Shown: one piece after another, positions 33,639 to 45,924 of the stretch
How positions within the stretch are numbered: the stretch's first letter is position 1
How the letters are laid out: the number at the start of each line of letters is the position of its first letter
Assembly (NCBI GenBank): GCA_963691705.1
Contig: OY829545.1
Coordinates: 58,989,179-59,053,178 of the forward strand
DNA length: 64,000 nucleotides
Direction of reading: 5' to 3'
DNA from: Viola odorata
Lineage: Eukaryota > Streptophyta > Magnoliopsida > Malpighiales > Violaceae
Translations under genes and position numbers: made by a program
Notes under the pieces: generated by a model
Database searches by the model: none
Seen by the model: the letters and a program-made list of their open reading frames with translations, nothing else
What the model was told of the DNA's origin: nothing

Positions 33639-34098
33639 AAAGGGGTTAATACACCCCATGGTCTCAAATGTTTGTCATTTTATTTTAATCAGTCCTAAAT
33701 TTTTTTTTCTATTTTTATCGGTTTCAAACGTTTTGTTTGTTAGTTTAATATAATCCCAACTCTAAAAAAAAATTAACGTAGATAAACTCCATTCAATTTT
33801 ATTATTTTAATAATTTTTTCTAAATATCAGATCCACATGTCATAAAAATATTTTTAAAAAATTAAGAAAAATCTAATAAAATAGAAAAAATATTTTAAAA
33901 ATTATAAAAAAAACACGTAAAATAATTGATGTTTTTTCACAACTAAATTTTTATCCTCATCTCAATCACCAATTCCTTTTTTCAACTTCATCTAGCTAGC
34001 TCCCTTCTAAAAAAAACTTCATCTAGCTAGCTAGACAGAAAGACTAATTAATAGTAATAATAAGAATAATTTTCTTTTTAAAATGTGGTGGTGTTTTT

Positions 34099-34379
34099 TC
34101 ATGATCTTGGATTTGGAAAGAATTGCGTACCAGCCATGAAAGTGTTGAGTGGTGGTGGGTACAGAGAGGATGGATCTAAGAATGCAGCCGTCGAAGAGGA
34201 AGCTACCGTTGCACCACCACCATTGCTGGAAGTTATTAGATTCAGGGGTTGAATACCACCACTACCACCACCGCCACCTCCGCCTCCGCCTGATGAAGTT
34301 TCACCAGCTGGCATGTATGAAGCTAATGGGCCTTGATCGTAGAGGATTCCTCTAAACACACGGCCTCTTATATTCACAC
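34099..34379 (-). pseudogene. C-terminal part of a captured SRS (SHI-related) exon
   Basis: Minus-strand frame: [15 protein letters not shown], then a Gly run, a Ser/Thr/Ala-rich segment and the family C-terminus [13 protein letters not shown] with its stop at 34099-34101. SRS proteins are plant transcription factors with a RING-like zinc finger and a C-terminal IGGH domain. The IGGH motif is here IRGR, two changes in the signature. It continues at 39421-39306; the hAT element 34380-39305 lies between. Confidence 0.85.
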
Positions 34380-34589
34380 TAGGGATGGCAATTGGGCGGG
34401 TATGAACGAGTATTGATATGTTAAAGCAAGTATGGGCGGGTATGGATAAATACCCAACTTATACCCAAAACTAAATATCCATTATAATCCATACCCAATA
34501 TGTTCAATACTCAATTGGGTATGTAATGGATATCCAATTACACTTATATTTTTTTTTATAACTAAGTGAAAATTTACTACTTAAATTTG

Positions 34590-34985
34590 TTTATACCATT
34601 TTGGCTCGTTTTGCACCATTTTGGTTAGTTTTTTACCGTTTTCACTTATTTTTTACCATTTTGACTCGTTTTTTACTATTTTTGCTCTTTTTTACCATTT
34701 TGGCTCGTTTTTTACCGTTTTGGCTCATTTTTTACCATTTTGTCTCATTTTTTACCATTTTGGCTCGTTTTTTACCATTTACCATTTTGGCTCATTTTTT
34801 ACCGTTTTGCTGGTTTTTTACCATTTTGTCTCGTTTTTTTACTATTTTTGCTCAATTTTCACCGTTTTGGCTCGTTTTCACCATTTTGTCTCATTTTTTA
34901 CAGTTTTTGCTCTTTTTTTTACCATTTTGGCTCATTTTTTTACCATTTTTGCTCATTTTTTACCGTTTTGACTCATTTTTTCTCA
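34590..34985. repeat. 19-20 bp minisatellite in hAT-B
   Basis: About 20 units of TTTTGGCTCATTTTTTACCA and close variants (CTCGTTTTT, ACCGTTTT). Three overlapping plus-strand frames stay open only because of the repeat and are not genes. Confidence 0.85.
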
Positions 34986-35482
34986 CTTAATTGAGTTTCA
35001 TGAATTAATGTCAAGATCACAAAATTTACTAATATGAATTAATTTCTTACAGCCACTTTAATTTGAATTTGAAAATAAATATTTTTAAAGCATACATTTA
35101 TGTTTCAATTAAAAAAAACACGCATTTATCATATTTTGTTTGCGCATGAAAAAAGAGAGAGAAGAAAATGTTATAACTATAAGCATGAAGCATTTGTTCT
35201 TTTGTGCTTGTAATGAACATTAAATAAAACCCCATCAAATGGATAAACATAAACCCCAATTACTAATTAATAATTAATTAATGTCATAACAAATCTACAC
35301 AATTAGAATTGTTTTGGGAGTAATCCAAGATCAAAAGCAAGAAAAAAGAGTGCACAAACTACTATAATTGCCTTTGAAAAAAGAAAGTCCGACTGCAGAC
35401 TAGACTTGAGGGACCGGTCTTTCCACTTTCATAAGACATCGAATTATAAAATAACACAAACTCGTCCATCAACTGTCAGTAC

Positions 35483-37373
35483 TTAAAGTACTTGTATCTG
35501 GATCTCAATCCTTAAAAGCAGTAGTGTATTCTGTTGAAGACATTTTGAATATGTAACACACAATTGTCTATATATTTCTTCAAACTTTTCATCTCTTTTA
35601 GGGGAAGCAGTCCAAAATGCGACACTTTGACGAATCTTTTCATTCCCCTCCTTAATAACCTCTAGCCCCTCTCTCACTACTAGGTTCAAGATGTGAGCAC
35701 AACACCCCATGTGAATTAAAGAACCAGATAATATCAAATACCCTCTATCCAAATCAATCAATAGTGAAGAAATCATCGCATCATTAGTCGAACAATTATC
35801 CACTGTAACAATAGATAATCTCCTATCTATGTTCTAGTCCATCAAGCAATTGAATAACACCGAACAAAGTACTTCTTTAGTGTGAGGAGAAGGCACATAT
35901 GCAAATGTTGAAAGTCAACACCAACCTTGGCGTTAATCATCAAGCGGCAGCATCATGTTGGAAATCATGTTGGAATCAACACCAACCTTGGCGTTAACAT
36001 CAGCGTTATCATGCAAAGGCATGATAACAAGCAACAACAAAAGAGGGTGTTAATAGTGGCGTTAACCATCAAGCGGCAGCATTATCTAGCACGGCAGCGT
36101 CAGCGACATCAAGAGTTAACTACAGTTGCATTTTGCCATGTGTCATTATACAGTGTGCACAACTGTAATAAAAAGAAGAGTGTAGAAGAATGTTGTACCA
36201 TGTGTAGGATAAAGTGAAGTCTAGAACTTCACAGAGAAGTCTAGAACAAACTTCTTTATAAATTAGAAAGGTCAGTCAGAACCTTATTCCCACCCAAAAT
36301 AGAGTGTTGGAGAGTGAGAATTGTGCACACTGTGCACCACTCTCGTTGTCAGTTGTCATCAAAAAAATAAAGAAATCTTAGGGTGAGAATGAGAGGAGAA
36401 GAGTGTGCACAGTGTTGGCACACCATTCACTGAGTAAAGTGTGTGAAGAGCAGAGTCCTACATCACACCACTCTCATCATCATCAGAAAGAAATCTTTGT
36501 GTGGTTCTACAAACAAGACTGTAGAACAAAAAAATTCCAAATAGAAGAAAGTTGTGTCTGTAAAATATTCTCATCATCTATAATATTTTCTCATCTTTTC
36601 GGTTCATGTTCCTTTTAAATCTTTTTTTTAGTTTTTATTTTTTAACAGCAAACCTAAATTAATAATAAATTGAATTACAATCGGTAGAAGCCAAATTAAA
36701 ACATGTAGAGAGTTATTTATAAGTTAAAAGGTTACCTCAAAATGTGACTTTGCAACTTCCAATTGTTGTCAATGAAGAGAGAAGTAATTGTCATATAGCC
36801 TTTCTTTTAGTTATCTGTTGTCCACATGTCTGTAGTAATTGCAAATCTAACTCCACTCTCGTCAAAAAACTTCATAACTTGCACCTTTTCTTCTATAAAA
36901 ATACTCAATATATCCTTCTTAGTGTTTCGGGAAGGGCATTTAAATTCAGGTTGAAGTGAACTAATAAATGTCCTAAACCCAACATGCTAAACAATAGACA
37001 GTGGGTACTCATGCATGATTATCATATTTGCTAGTTCTCTTCTTGCAATGCCATGATCAAATAAAAAGGTTGAACTTTCTCTCTCTAGATTACTACTTGC
37101 TCTTTCTCTATCTGTCTCTCTCTTCTTAACACACGTTCTAAGATGTGCATGCAAATGAGAAGTGCCAGCTAAACTAGTTTCAACATAATGTCTGCCACAA
37201 TAAGTACATTGTGCTTTATAAATCCCCTCAATTTTTACTCTTAAAAAGTGTTTCCATACAACACTTCGTAGTCGGGATTGAAAAAGTTCAGCGGCAATAT
37301 CAGTGATAGAGACTTCGTCACTTTCTTCAGTATCAGTGACTTGATCTGCGCCAGTAACAACATCCATTGTCAC
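35483..37373 (-). pseudogene. hAT transposase pseudogene, split by a solo LTR
   Basis: Read on the minus strand from 37373: a BED zinc finger (SVVWKHFLRVKIEGIYKAQ, CTYCGRHYVETS, HLHAHLRTC), then HEYPLSIV, a stop, HVGFRTFISSLQPEF and ITTDMWTTDN followed by another stop. An intron-like stretch (about 36740-36653) follows. After the solo LTR it resumes with FAYVPSPHTKEV, a stop in the LMD*N region, then TVDNCSTNDAM and CCAHILNLVVREGLE. This is the RICESLEEPER/Ac-like transposase arrangement. At least three nonsense changes plus the LTR inactivate it; the C-terminal dimerisation domain is not seen. Confidence 0.85.
35906..36647 (+). mobile_element. Solo LTR, probably Ty1/copia
   Basis: 742 bp, TGTTGAAAGTC to TTTTTAACA, flanked by a perfect 5-bp duplication GCAAA (35901-35905, 36648-36652). 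A TATA-like TTTATAAATT lies near 36253-36262. The size and composition fit a copia LTR. It interrupts the hAT-B transposase coding sequence exactly at FAYVPSP, so it is the youngest layer of this nest. Confidence 0.85.
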
Positions 37374-39305
37374 CTGGGTAAAACATTATGCAGGGTCATA
37401 AGAATCAACAAAGTTATAGATCTAAGCCAAAACTGGTAAGTCCAAATTCCATGGCATAGTGCACATTCAACAAAATTTTCATGATCTTCATTGACAAAAA
37501 AAGTTGTTATTGTTGTTGATTCTTATGACCCAAATTTCAGAATTAAAAAAAAAACACAATATTAAAAGATCACACCAGAAAAAAAAAGTGTCTAAACAAT
37601 GAAGAAAAACCAAGAAACATGAAACATATTACTGCGCTACAAGTTGTTGTTGTTGTTGCTGCCCATATTGTCATATAACTCGGAGAAGATAATTATAGAA
37701 AAGAAAAGAAAAAATAAACAAGGTGATAAGGAAGATTGTCCTCTGCCAAAGACTTTGAGTTGTTGTACAGCAAAATAGACCAATTTTTATCTACAGTCAT
37801 CATCATCGGAACAAGTTTTCATGAGCAATAAACATATTACTAAGTCACTAATTACAACACACCAACTTGACAACATGTACTTGCAAAATCAATGACTATT
37901 AGACAGCATGTACAACATGTAATTGATTTTGCAAGTAAATGTTGTCTAATTGATATATCTGCCCAATTTCAATGTTGATAAGTACGCTGTCATATTTATC
38001 CAAGTTGTAGGCCTAATCAACAATGCTTAGCCACTAGACATTTCCAACATAACATCAACATGTATTTGCCACTATGCAATTTGTTTCATGAGTAGGGTGT
38101 GGATGGGGGCTCAACACAAAACCTGATATTTTTAAGAAACTTAAACTATATGCTCAGCAGATGATGAAATGGTCCAAAGTCAATTGCTTCTCCTTACTTA
38201 TAGAAGCTTCCAATTTCTCATTTTTTCTATTTTTATTTTTCACAAAGTTTTCTTCTTTCATTAATTAACAGCTAACCCCATAAAGAAAACTCTAAAAAAT
38301 ACAGTAGAATAGCAATCATTCATCATCTCTATTTGCACATTCAAATACTAATTGTTTCTTTCCAAAAATATTGAAAAATAAATTCTGGTGCACTTCATCA
38401 TACAAGTCATAGAGGCAAACCATCAATCCATGGCAAGATTGAAAGGGAATATCACAAGAAATGTTCTTTTGGAAACTGATTAGTACTGAAATTGAATTCA
38501 AATCTTATCAAGCATTTTGCAGCTAGACAAATCATGCAAAAAGACCTAAAAATGAAAACTTCTACTGCTACTGATCAATTCATAGTCCACAAATTCTGGA
38601 GAATTAGAAGGAGGAGAGATGAAACAAACCTGTACATCATCATGGGTAGGATAAGAATAGATAAAGAAGAAGAAACCCAGCAAGAATAGACAACACGTAC
38701 TTGAAAAATCATGGACTATTAGACAACATGTAATTGTGGATTGGTTAAATACTTACTGGTTGCAGATTAGAAAGAAATTCAAGCGACGACGGAGAAGGCC
38801 AGAGTCGAAGATGGCATCCAAGATCAAGCAGGAAACATGCTCCTCTGCAGCATCGGATTGCAATCTAGAGAGGCAATCCTTAAAAGGGTCGGAAGAAGAA
38901 AGAAAAAGAAGAATCCAAGTAAGGAATACAGAAATGGAAGCTACCAATTGATTTTCTGGAAATTGAAGGTAGTAAGTCACTTACCCAGTGTTGGAATAGA
39001 GGTGAGAAGAACAGCAAGGGAGGATATGTCGGGGAAGGAAACGGCGAGGAGGAATGAGTTCGAAAATGCAGAGATGATTAGGGCGAGAGAGAGAGAGAGG
39101 AAGATGGAGGAAAGAGATGGCATCGGGTAAAAATGAGGTTATACCCGTTCGGCTATAACCCGAGTATCATACCCGCCCATACTCGAAATAATAAATTCTA
39201 GTATTATCCATACCCGAACCATACCCAATCAAATCGGGTATTACCCGGTCAAAACGGTATAGTCACGGCCGGGTATCCGGGTATGGATACCCATTGTCAT
39301 CCCTA

Positions 39306-39421
39306 ATTCACAGCCGTTTGATATGTCAGTTGTTCATCACCCTCCTCCATGTTGTTCACCCTCACGCACCGAAACATTGCGGGAGAGTTCACCTCTGCTG
39401 GAAAATTCCCCACCTCTAACC
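39306..39421 (-). pseudogene. N-proximal part of the same captured SRS exon
   Basis: After an acceptor site (GTGTGTGCTTAG) the minus strand reads LEVGNFPAEV, SPAMFRCVRVNN and EQLTYQTAVN, which is the start of the SRS IGGH domain, and joins IRGRVF at the hAT target site. No upstream exon with the zinc finger is found; the DNA beyond 39421 is intron-like and then the inverted repeat. Confidence 0.85.
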
Positions 39422-39907
39422 CTAAGCACACACACCAAAACTAAAATTAATTAAGTCTTACTAATTATTTCTGAGACGAAGAAAAAATAAACGAAGATGA
39501 TGATGATGATGAGGATGAAAAAAATAAACCCTTTAAATTTTTACATTTTTATGATTTTTTTACATTTTTATATTTATTTTAAATTACAAAATGAATTATC
39601 AAGTTTTACATGTGTTTTTTTATTTTAAAAAAAATATATTTGCTATTTTATTAGGTTTTTCTTAATTTTCTATATTTTTTTAAAAATATTTGTTGATGTG
39701 TGGGACCCAATTGTCAGAAAAAATTATTAAAATAATAAAATCTAATAGGGTTTGTTTCCATTAACGTATTTTTTTTTACATTTGGAACTTAGGATTCATT
39801 GAACTAAAGAATAAAACGTTTGAGACCAATAAAAATAGAAAAAAATATTTAAAATAAAATGATAAATATTTAGGACCGTGGGGTGTATTAACCCTTTTGA
39901 AAAGCTA

Positions 39908-40599
39908 CCCCAAATCGACATATTATCCGCCCTAATGAGATATACATGAGCGTAAATTTACAGTCGGTTAAATTTTACAAAGGAAATCGTTGACGGATAA
40001 ACCATTAATTAGTTGAATTTAACTACATAAACTTTTATTTTTTATTGACAATTACGTATTAGTTAATAATTATTTACACCCTAAAACCCCATACTACATA
40101 CCCTAAAACCCCACATTCCGTATACCCTAAAATAAATGCCATACCCCATACTTCTCATATATACGTCAAACTCCAAACCATGTACGATATTTAATATTAA
40201 CTAAAATAAATTACTATGTTAATAAGAAGTAAAAAAAATTATATATATATATATATATTAGTATATTAAAAACAAATTAATAAAATTACTGGAAAAAAAT
40301 AAACTGAAATTTGCGATGGGTTTAGGGTAAATTGTAAGGCACTGCTCCATTGCAAACATATTTTCGTGCCACAAATTTCTGATAGATTAAAGTCACTAGA
40401 CGTGAGTCAAAAACGATGCACACTTCGCGCGCTAAACATAAAAACACCAATTCCGTGTATTCTTGAGTCTTGACGTGATGTCTCTGATGTGATTGAGTAT
40501 GGTGACTAGTGAGCCAACTAGACTAGAGTGTCGACTCGAGCTAGCAAAGATGATACTCGATCGTGTGGATATACGAACATAACGAGAATTAAAAGAAAG
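39908..40599. other. AT-rich intergenic DNA with degenerate telomere-like words
   Basis: Nothing gene-like. A CCCTAAA-type patch at 40075-40160 and a (TA)n run at about 40240-40258. The 40030-40160 block resembles 33195-33310 in the same orientation, so both are copies of one repeat family. Confidence 0.45.
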
Positions 40600-40730
40600 A
40601 AAAAACAAACTACCCAATAATTCCATTGAGAGATTGAAAAAGTCCAGAAAAAGAAATTTCTTATGGTCTGAAGTGAACTTTAGCGGTACTCCAAAACAAA
40701 CAAACAACTATTTCTCCCGTGAGCCAAGAG
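40600..40730. repeat. Dispersed repeat A, copy 3, cut by two insertions
   Basis: ATTGAGAGATTGAAAAAGTC, CCAGAAAAAGAAATTTCTTA match copy 1 at 23565-23610. The repeat continues after the small hAT (41383-41418, CATGTCATCATGT) and is then cut by the solo LTR at 41419. Confidence 0.6.
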
Positions 40731-41374
40731 TAGTGCTGTTAACGAGCCGGTTCGGTCCGGGTAGTGAGATACCCGGACTCGGCCCGTTAACTAACGGGTA
40801 GATCCGGAACCGGCTCGTTAAGGGAACCGAGTCCCCATTTCAGACCCGGACTCGGACCGTTCATTATCCGGCCGGGTACCCGGACCGGCTCGGTTCCTTA
40901 ACAAAAAAAAATGTGGCCTAGTAGTTAAAAACAATCTGACCTAATTCTACTATCATAAAAAATTTGATAAATTTTAAAGTGGAATTAGCCTTTCAAGGCT
41001 ACCAAAAATATCATCCAAATTTCAAATATCATATCATATGTTCCAAGTTCCAACCAATAAAGAACAATAAGATCACCAAAATAAAGAAAATACCAATGAA
41101 TATCTTAATCTATTACATTCAAATATAGAATTTTACTCCATTAAATTCAAAACAAAAGAAATAACACTAGCAAAACCGGTCCGGGTCAGATTTGGTATAC
41201 AATTATATTTCTAACGGGTATATTCGGGTATCTCCGGGTATACCCGTTCGGGTTCTCGGTTCCTAACTCAGATCCGGAGCCGACTCTTTTGGGTTGCGGG
41301 CGGGTCTTCGGTTCCGGGTATAACGGTCCGGGTCCCGAGCGAGTCCCGGGTAACCCGGCTCGCTGACAGCACTA
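40731..41374. mobile_element. Small non-autonomous hAT (hAT-C)
   Basis: 644 bp, ends TAGTGCTGTTAACGAGCCGG and, in reverse, TAGTGCTGTCAGCGAGCCGG, with a perfect 8-bp duplication GCCAAGAG (40723-40730, 41375-41382). Both ends are dense in GGGTACCCGG-like inverted motifs. No coding capacity. Confidence 0.93.
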
Positions 41375-41418
41375 GCCAAGAGTTTTTAAGTTAAGTGCAT
41401 GTCATCATGTCCGGTGTG

Positions 41419-44400
41419 TGTCGCACCCCCTTTTTCGTTGAAAACGAGTTTAAGGTTCGCGGCGGATGCTAAGCATAAATGGATGCCTCGCATAATGCAA
41501 TGAAGTCCCCACCCTATTTTTCTAAGGTTTAGGGAACCCAATGTTATGGCATAAAAATAAATAAACTAAGGCACAATGGTCTAAACCAAAGAACGATGGT
41601 TCGAGGTCGTATTTATGGACTTGGGAAGGTGTTAGGCACCCAAGTCACATCCTTAAAAAAGTTACCGATATGCGAGGTGTTTGGAAAATATTTTGAACAT
41701 GTAATTAGGCCCTCCAAGGTGACGTTACATCTTAGCATTTGGGTCATGTTATTTCCGTTGGGGTTCGAGGAATGGGGTTACCATTTTTGTCTCGATACTA
41801 GAGCGGACGCTCACCTTTTTCATTGGGCCATGCATGACTTAGTTACTACGTGATCTATCATGGCTGAAACTAGCAAAGTACATTTTTATGAATGCACATG
41901 GGTTGGCATGGCCTTTGAAGCCATCATGCATCAAATAACAAGAACAACAATTAATTTCATGGCATTTAAACGCGAGTGATATAAACACGTAAGCATGTGG
42001 GTGGATTTTATTTGATAGCAATTCTATATGTCATGCCTACGCGTAGGGTGGTTCTATTGTTACTTAAGTGGTCATGCTTACGATAAGGTTAAGGTTTTGG
42101 ACCTTCATATGATCATACAAAGCAACGTTTAAGGTAATCTTACCTTTTGGACGATCCCCGATCGATCCATCTCTTCAAAACCAAGGTTAAATGACAATTG
42201 ACATAAATAGGTAGATATAACAAACATACACGATTTTTACCTACTTAACTAATTATTACAACTCATAATTCAAGAGTGAAACTAATTATCTTAAATATTA
42301 CAAACCAACTACTTACCTAATTATTACAAATTGGAGGTCGGAATATTTATCTAAATAATTATTACGACAATTAAAATAGCTAATTAATTACAACAAGTTG
42401 ATAAAGAGTAATTACTTATTACAACAAGTGAAAATAAGCAATTAATTGTTACAACAAGTTTAGCAATTAATTATAATTCCAAGCATGCGATTTAAATAAT
42501 TGTCGATTTAATTATCATGTTCGAATGCGTGAAAATGATGTTTGTTGTTTTAATGGGTCAGGATAGACCCCCTATCTGTTGTTCTAATTTGTTGGGTACC
42601 ATGCATGCAAAATATTTACAGAAGACATTTAAATTAAATTACAGACAATTAAATACGTACTTATTGATCGGTGATTTGAAATTATACCTACAAAATGAGA
42701 GTGTTAGTACGAATTGTAAGATAATAAATAATAAAAAGCGCACACATCATTTATTTCATACAAAACAGTCACGAAAATAAATAAATACATCACGTGAGCA
42801 TTTTACAATTTTTATCACAAATTAGTACAACACATAACTAATTAAAACAATCATTTAAAACATGTAATTTAATTGATGGTAAAATACATGGTAATATTAA
42901 ATAAAACTTGTACATAGCATAAAAATAAATAGAACAACATACTGATCATGTGGCAATTTTAACAAATTAAACATCTAAGATTCATACGAACAATTTAAAC
43001 GAATTAACGAAAATTAAATCGGTGTACGCAAGGACGAAATTGAAACAATTAAAACTTAAAGGATATGGGCTTGGTTTAACCAAGCCCATCAATTAATTAA
43101 ATGACAAGGGACGGGCTGAAGCCCGTCACCTCGTCTTCGTCTTCCTTGCGCAAGAACAGCAACGGCTGTTCTTGCTTCCAACGTCGCCGGCGCTCCATGG
43201 CCGGCGACACCAAGCCCTAAACCGACCCGAACCACACCCTAACTAGCCTAGGCACATTCCTAAACATGGCAGCTACAAAACCCAGTCAAAACGAAACAGT
43301 GGCCAAAACAGAAGGATAATCGCATGCGCTTCCTTCGGCAACCGGCAGCAACAACGGACAAGAACAGGCCACAAACCGACTCGAACTACTCTCTAATCAG
43401 CCCAGAAAAATCATGCATCATAACAGCAAGGAAACCAACTGAAAACAGCAGGTAAATGGCAAGCAAAATGGTGGCAAACGGCATGCGTTCGTTCTCCGGC
43501 AAACCAAAAAACGCAACCCATAAACCTCAATAAATCAACCCGAAACTAACTCCCAAACAACCTAGAAATTATCTACTTCATGACAGCAATAAAACCCAGC
43601 AAAAACAGTAGGTAAACATCAAGCAAAACAGTAGAGAAAAGCTTGCGTTTCTTGCGAAAAAAACAGAGGAAAAATATGCATTAAACGTAAACAATTAACA
43701 GTTAATTATTTCAGTTTGCAGATGATTATTTTGAAGCAAGAACAGACTATACTACTTGATAACAACCTTAAAAACACGTTTTAGCCATTTATTGAATTAA
43801 TTCTTGCATTTGCCGAAAATTACAGAAGAGAGAAGTTAGAGAGAGAGAGAGAGCTTGCGCTTACCTTCTTGCTCCTCTGCTTTGGTTTGATCTTTGATGA
43901 TGAATAGGTGCGTCAAACCCGTCCCGAATTTTGGTGAACAGCTTGCTATTTATAGGCAAGAGCCGCGAGGGGTGTGTGGTGGTTTGGCCGCGCGTCGGCG
44001 TGGGCTCGGGCTTCCACGGCGAGTGGAAAATGAGCAGTCCGGAGTGGTGAGCAAGTCTCCTCTTCTGTGGCTAGGAAGAAAAGGAAGCTACTCTTGATTG
44101 GAAAGGCTCTGGCCAGAGGTGGAGTGTGCTTGAGTTTTGCGTTTAATGCTTGAAGAAAAGGGAGGAAAGGTGATGATGAAAGTGGAAAGGAAATAAAATG
44201 AGTTTGGGCCGTTGGATGTGCATACTTGAGTCAAAGTATGTTGATCCAACGGCTGTGATCAAGGTGAGGTGGAAAATGCTTAATGCTTATTTAATCGGTT
44301 CGAACTATCAGTACGAAAAATCTCGTAAAAACTGATAATAAATCCAAACGAAAACCACTACGACATGTAATAAAATATAAGGGATGAAATGATGCGAACG

Positions 44401-44639
44401 AAAATTCGAACTCAATTTCCTAAATGGAAATATTTTATTTAAGGTTTAAAAGCTCGTCCAGAACCCGATAATAGTTTAAATGATATAAAAAGGCAAAAAA
44501 AACTAAAATAATGCGAAATGAAGTAAAAGGTAAGATAACAGCAAATGATCAAAAATTGACAGAGATTCGATTTAAACAAGCTGATAATGCGATAAGCGAA
44601 AAAAAGTGCTAAATATGTGTCAAAAATCGGGTATCAACA
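41419..44639 (-). mobile_element. 3.2-kb solo LTR of a giant-LTR gypsy family
   Basis: 3221 bp, on the minus strand TGTTGATACCCGATTTTTGA to AAAAAGGGGGTGCGACA, flanked by a perfect GTGTG duplication (41414-41418, 44640-44644). No second LTR or interior, so it formed by LTR-LTR recombination. The minus-strand TATA box CTATAAATAG is near 43949-43958. It is related to, but distinct from, the LTR at 1269-9539: shared blocks include the TTCTATATRTCATGC region and the reverse of GTGCCTAACACCTTCCC. Short open frames inside have no family signal. Confidence 0.92.
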
Positions 44640-44712
44640 GTGTGCCTATGACTTGCCGCTTGTTTTCATCATCTGTTTCTTCGAATAATAAAATGATGGT
44701 AATATTTTCATA

Positions 44713-45914
44713 GGAAAAATGCAAAATAAGGCACTTGTACGTTGGGGTTACATTTTATTTGGCACCTCTACTTTATTTCGTCTTTAAATGGTACTCGTAC
44801 GTTAGTGTTTGATCACATTTGGTACCTGCAGCCATTTCCGTCGCCGCTTTACCGTTATGTAGCCTACGTGATGAGCCACGTCAACTGCTGACGTGATGTG
44901 TCACGCAAGCGTATCCAACCCGAATTGTTCCGCCGTGGGTCGGGTCGGGCTGCTGGTTTTAACATGGTTTGTGGCAAGTTTAAGGGCCAAACTTCATCTT
45001 CTTCATAAATTCAAGGACTAATTTCTTCCTTGAACAAAAAAATCCCTTCTCCTCCAACACAGCCACACCACAACAAATCAATCCTTTCCTCAAATCGAAC
45101 CTTTCCTCATCACATTCAACTCAAACCAAAATATACTTCCATCCATCAATGGTTGCAGCACCCACCCCTGGATCCGGATCCGCCAATGACGATGCCGCAA
45201 CAACAAAACCCAAGGTCGCACCATCGCTCCTCCAATTTCAACAGCCAGCGGATCAACCACACCCAAGCCGATCCATTTCCGTCACACACCCAAACCATTT
45301 CCTCACCGCCACAACCCACCCATCACCCCAAACCGATCCTCACCGCCATGATCCATCAACCCCCAACCAAATCCATCGCCAGTCAAACCCATCCACACCA
45401 TAAAAACCATCACTAACCTCCAACCCATTAATCGCCGGTGCTGGTAGAACAAGAGAAAAAGAAAAAATGGCAATGGGTTACGGGAGTAAAGATGGAAAAA
45501 AGAAGAAGAAGAAAATGGTGCAGAGGAAAGAAAGAAAAAGGAAAGAAGAAAAGAAAGGAAAGAAAGAAAAATGAGAGAGCGAGGTAAGAAAGAGAGGGCC
45601 CAGCCCAAGAAAAAAAGGAAAAGAAAAAGAAAATTCGGGTCTATTTTTCCTCTGAATTTTTATCAGACCCGACCCACGGCGGAATAATTCGGGTCGGATA
45701 CGCTTGCGTGGCACGACACGTCAGTAATGTCAGCGGTCACTGTTGACATGGCTCGCCACGTAGGCTACATAACGGTAAAGTGGCGACGGAAACGGCCGCA
45801 GGTACCAAATGTGATCAAACACTAACGTACGAGTACCATTTAAAAACGAAATAAGGTAGAGGTGCCAAATAAAATGTAACCCCAACGTACAGGTGCCTTA
45901 TTTTGCATTTTCTC
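44713..45914. mobile_element. Mutator-like element (MULE) with 250-bp TIRs
   Basis: 1202 bp flanked by the perfect 10-bp repeat TATTTTCATA (44703-44712, 45915-45924), consistent with a 9-10 bp MULE duplication. TIRs of about 250 bp (44713-44962; 45660-45914) share AAAATGCAAAATAAGGCAC, GTACGTTGGGGTTACATTTT, TAACGGTAAAG-type and CCGCCGTGGGTCGG blocks. The interior is Pro/His-codon-rich on one side and GA-rich on the other. A 128-codon frame at 45030-45416 is low-complexity, and I recognise no captured gene. Confidence 0.9.
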
Positions 45915-45924
45915 TATTTTCATA

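Larger units (their letters stand above)
34380..39305 (-). mobile_element. hAT element (hAT-B) inserted in the SRS exon
   Basis: 4926 bp with ends TAGGGATGGCAATTGGGCGG and, in reverse, TAGGGATGACAATGGGTATC, flanked by ATTCACAC (34372-34379) and ATTCACAG (39306-39313), an 8-bp duplication with one mismatch. Subterminal regions carry many GGGTAT/ATACCC motifs. It carries a broken transposase gene on the minus strand, a Phe-codon-rich minisatellite near the left end and a solo LTR in its transposase gene. Confidence 0.9.
33639..39898. mobile_element. Candidate Pack-MULE carrying an SRS exon; later split by an hAT
   Basis: Long terminal inverted repeats of about 260-280 bp: left AAAGGGGTTAATACACCCCA, right in reverse AAAAGGGTTAATACACCCCA, staying similar through CATTTTATTTTAA, TCTATTTTTATYGGT, TCAAACGTTTT and TTTTATTATTTTAATAATTT. 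Without the hAT insertion the element is about 1.3 kb. Its interior is the 3' UTR, last exon and part of an intron of an SRS gene, and nothing else, which is the Pack-MULE pattern. I could not find a clean 9-bp target duplication, so superfamily is inferred from TIR length and content. Confidence 0.6.

Noticed and set aside
34601..34994. Three overlapping open frames rich in Phe and Leu
   Set aside because: They are readings of a 19-20 bp minisatellite in three frames, with no start context or conserved motif.
41596..41853. 85-codon frame inside the solo LTR
   Set aside because: Fully contained in an LTR terminus whose homologous stretch at 9250-9530 is not open in the same frame.
45030..45416. 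128-codon Pro/His/Gln-rich frame as a gene captured by the MULE
   Set aside because: Low complexity, overlapping open frames in other phases, no recognisable domain.
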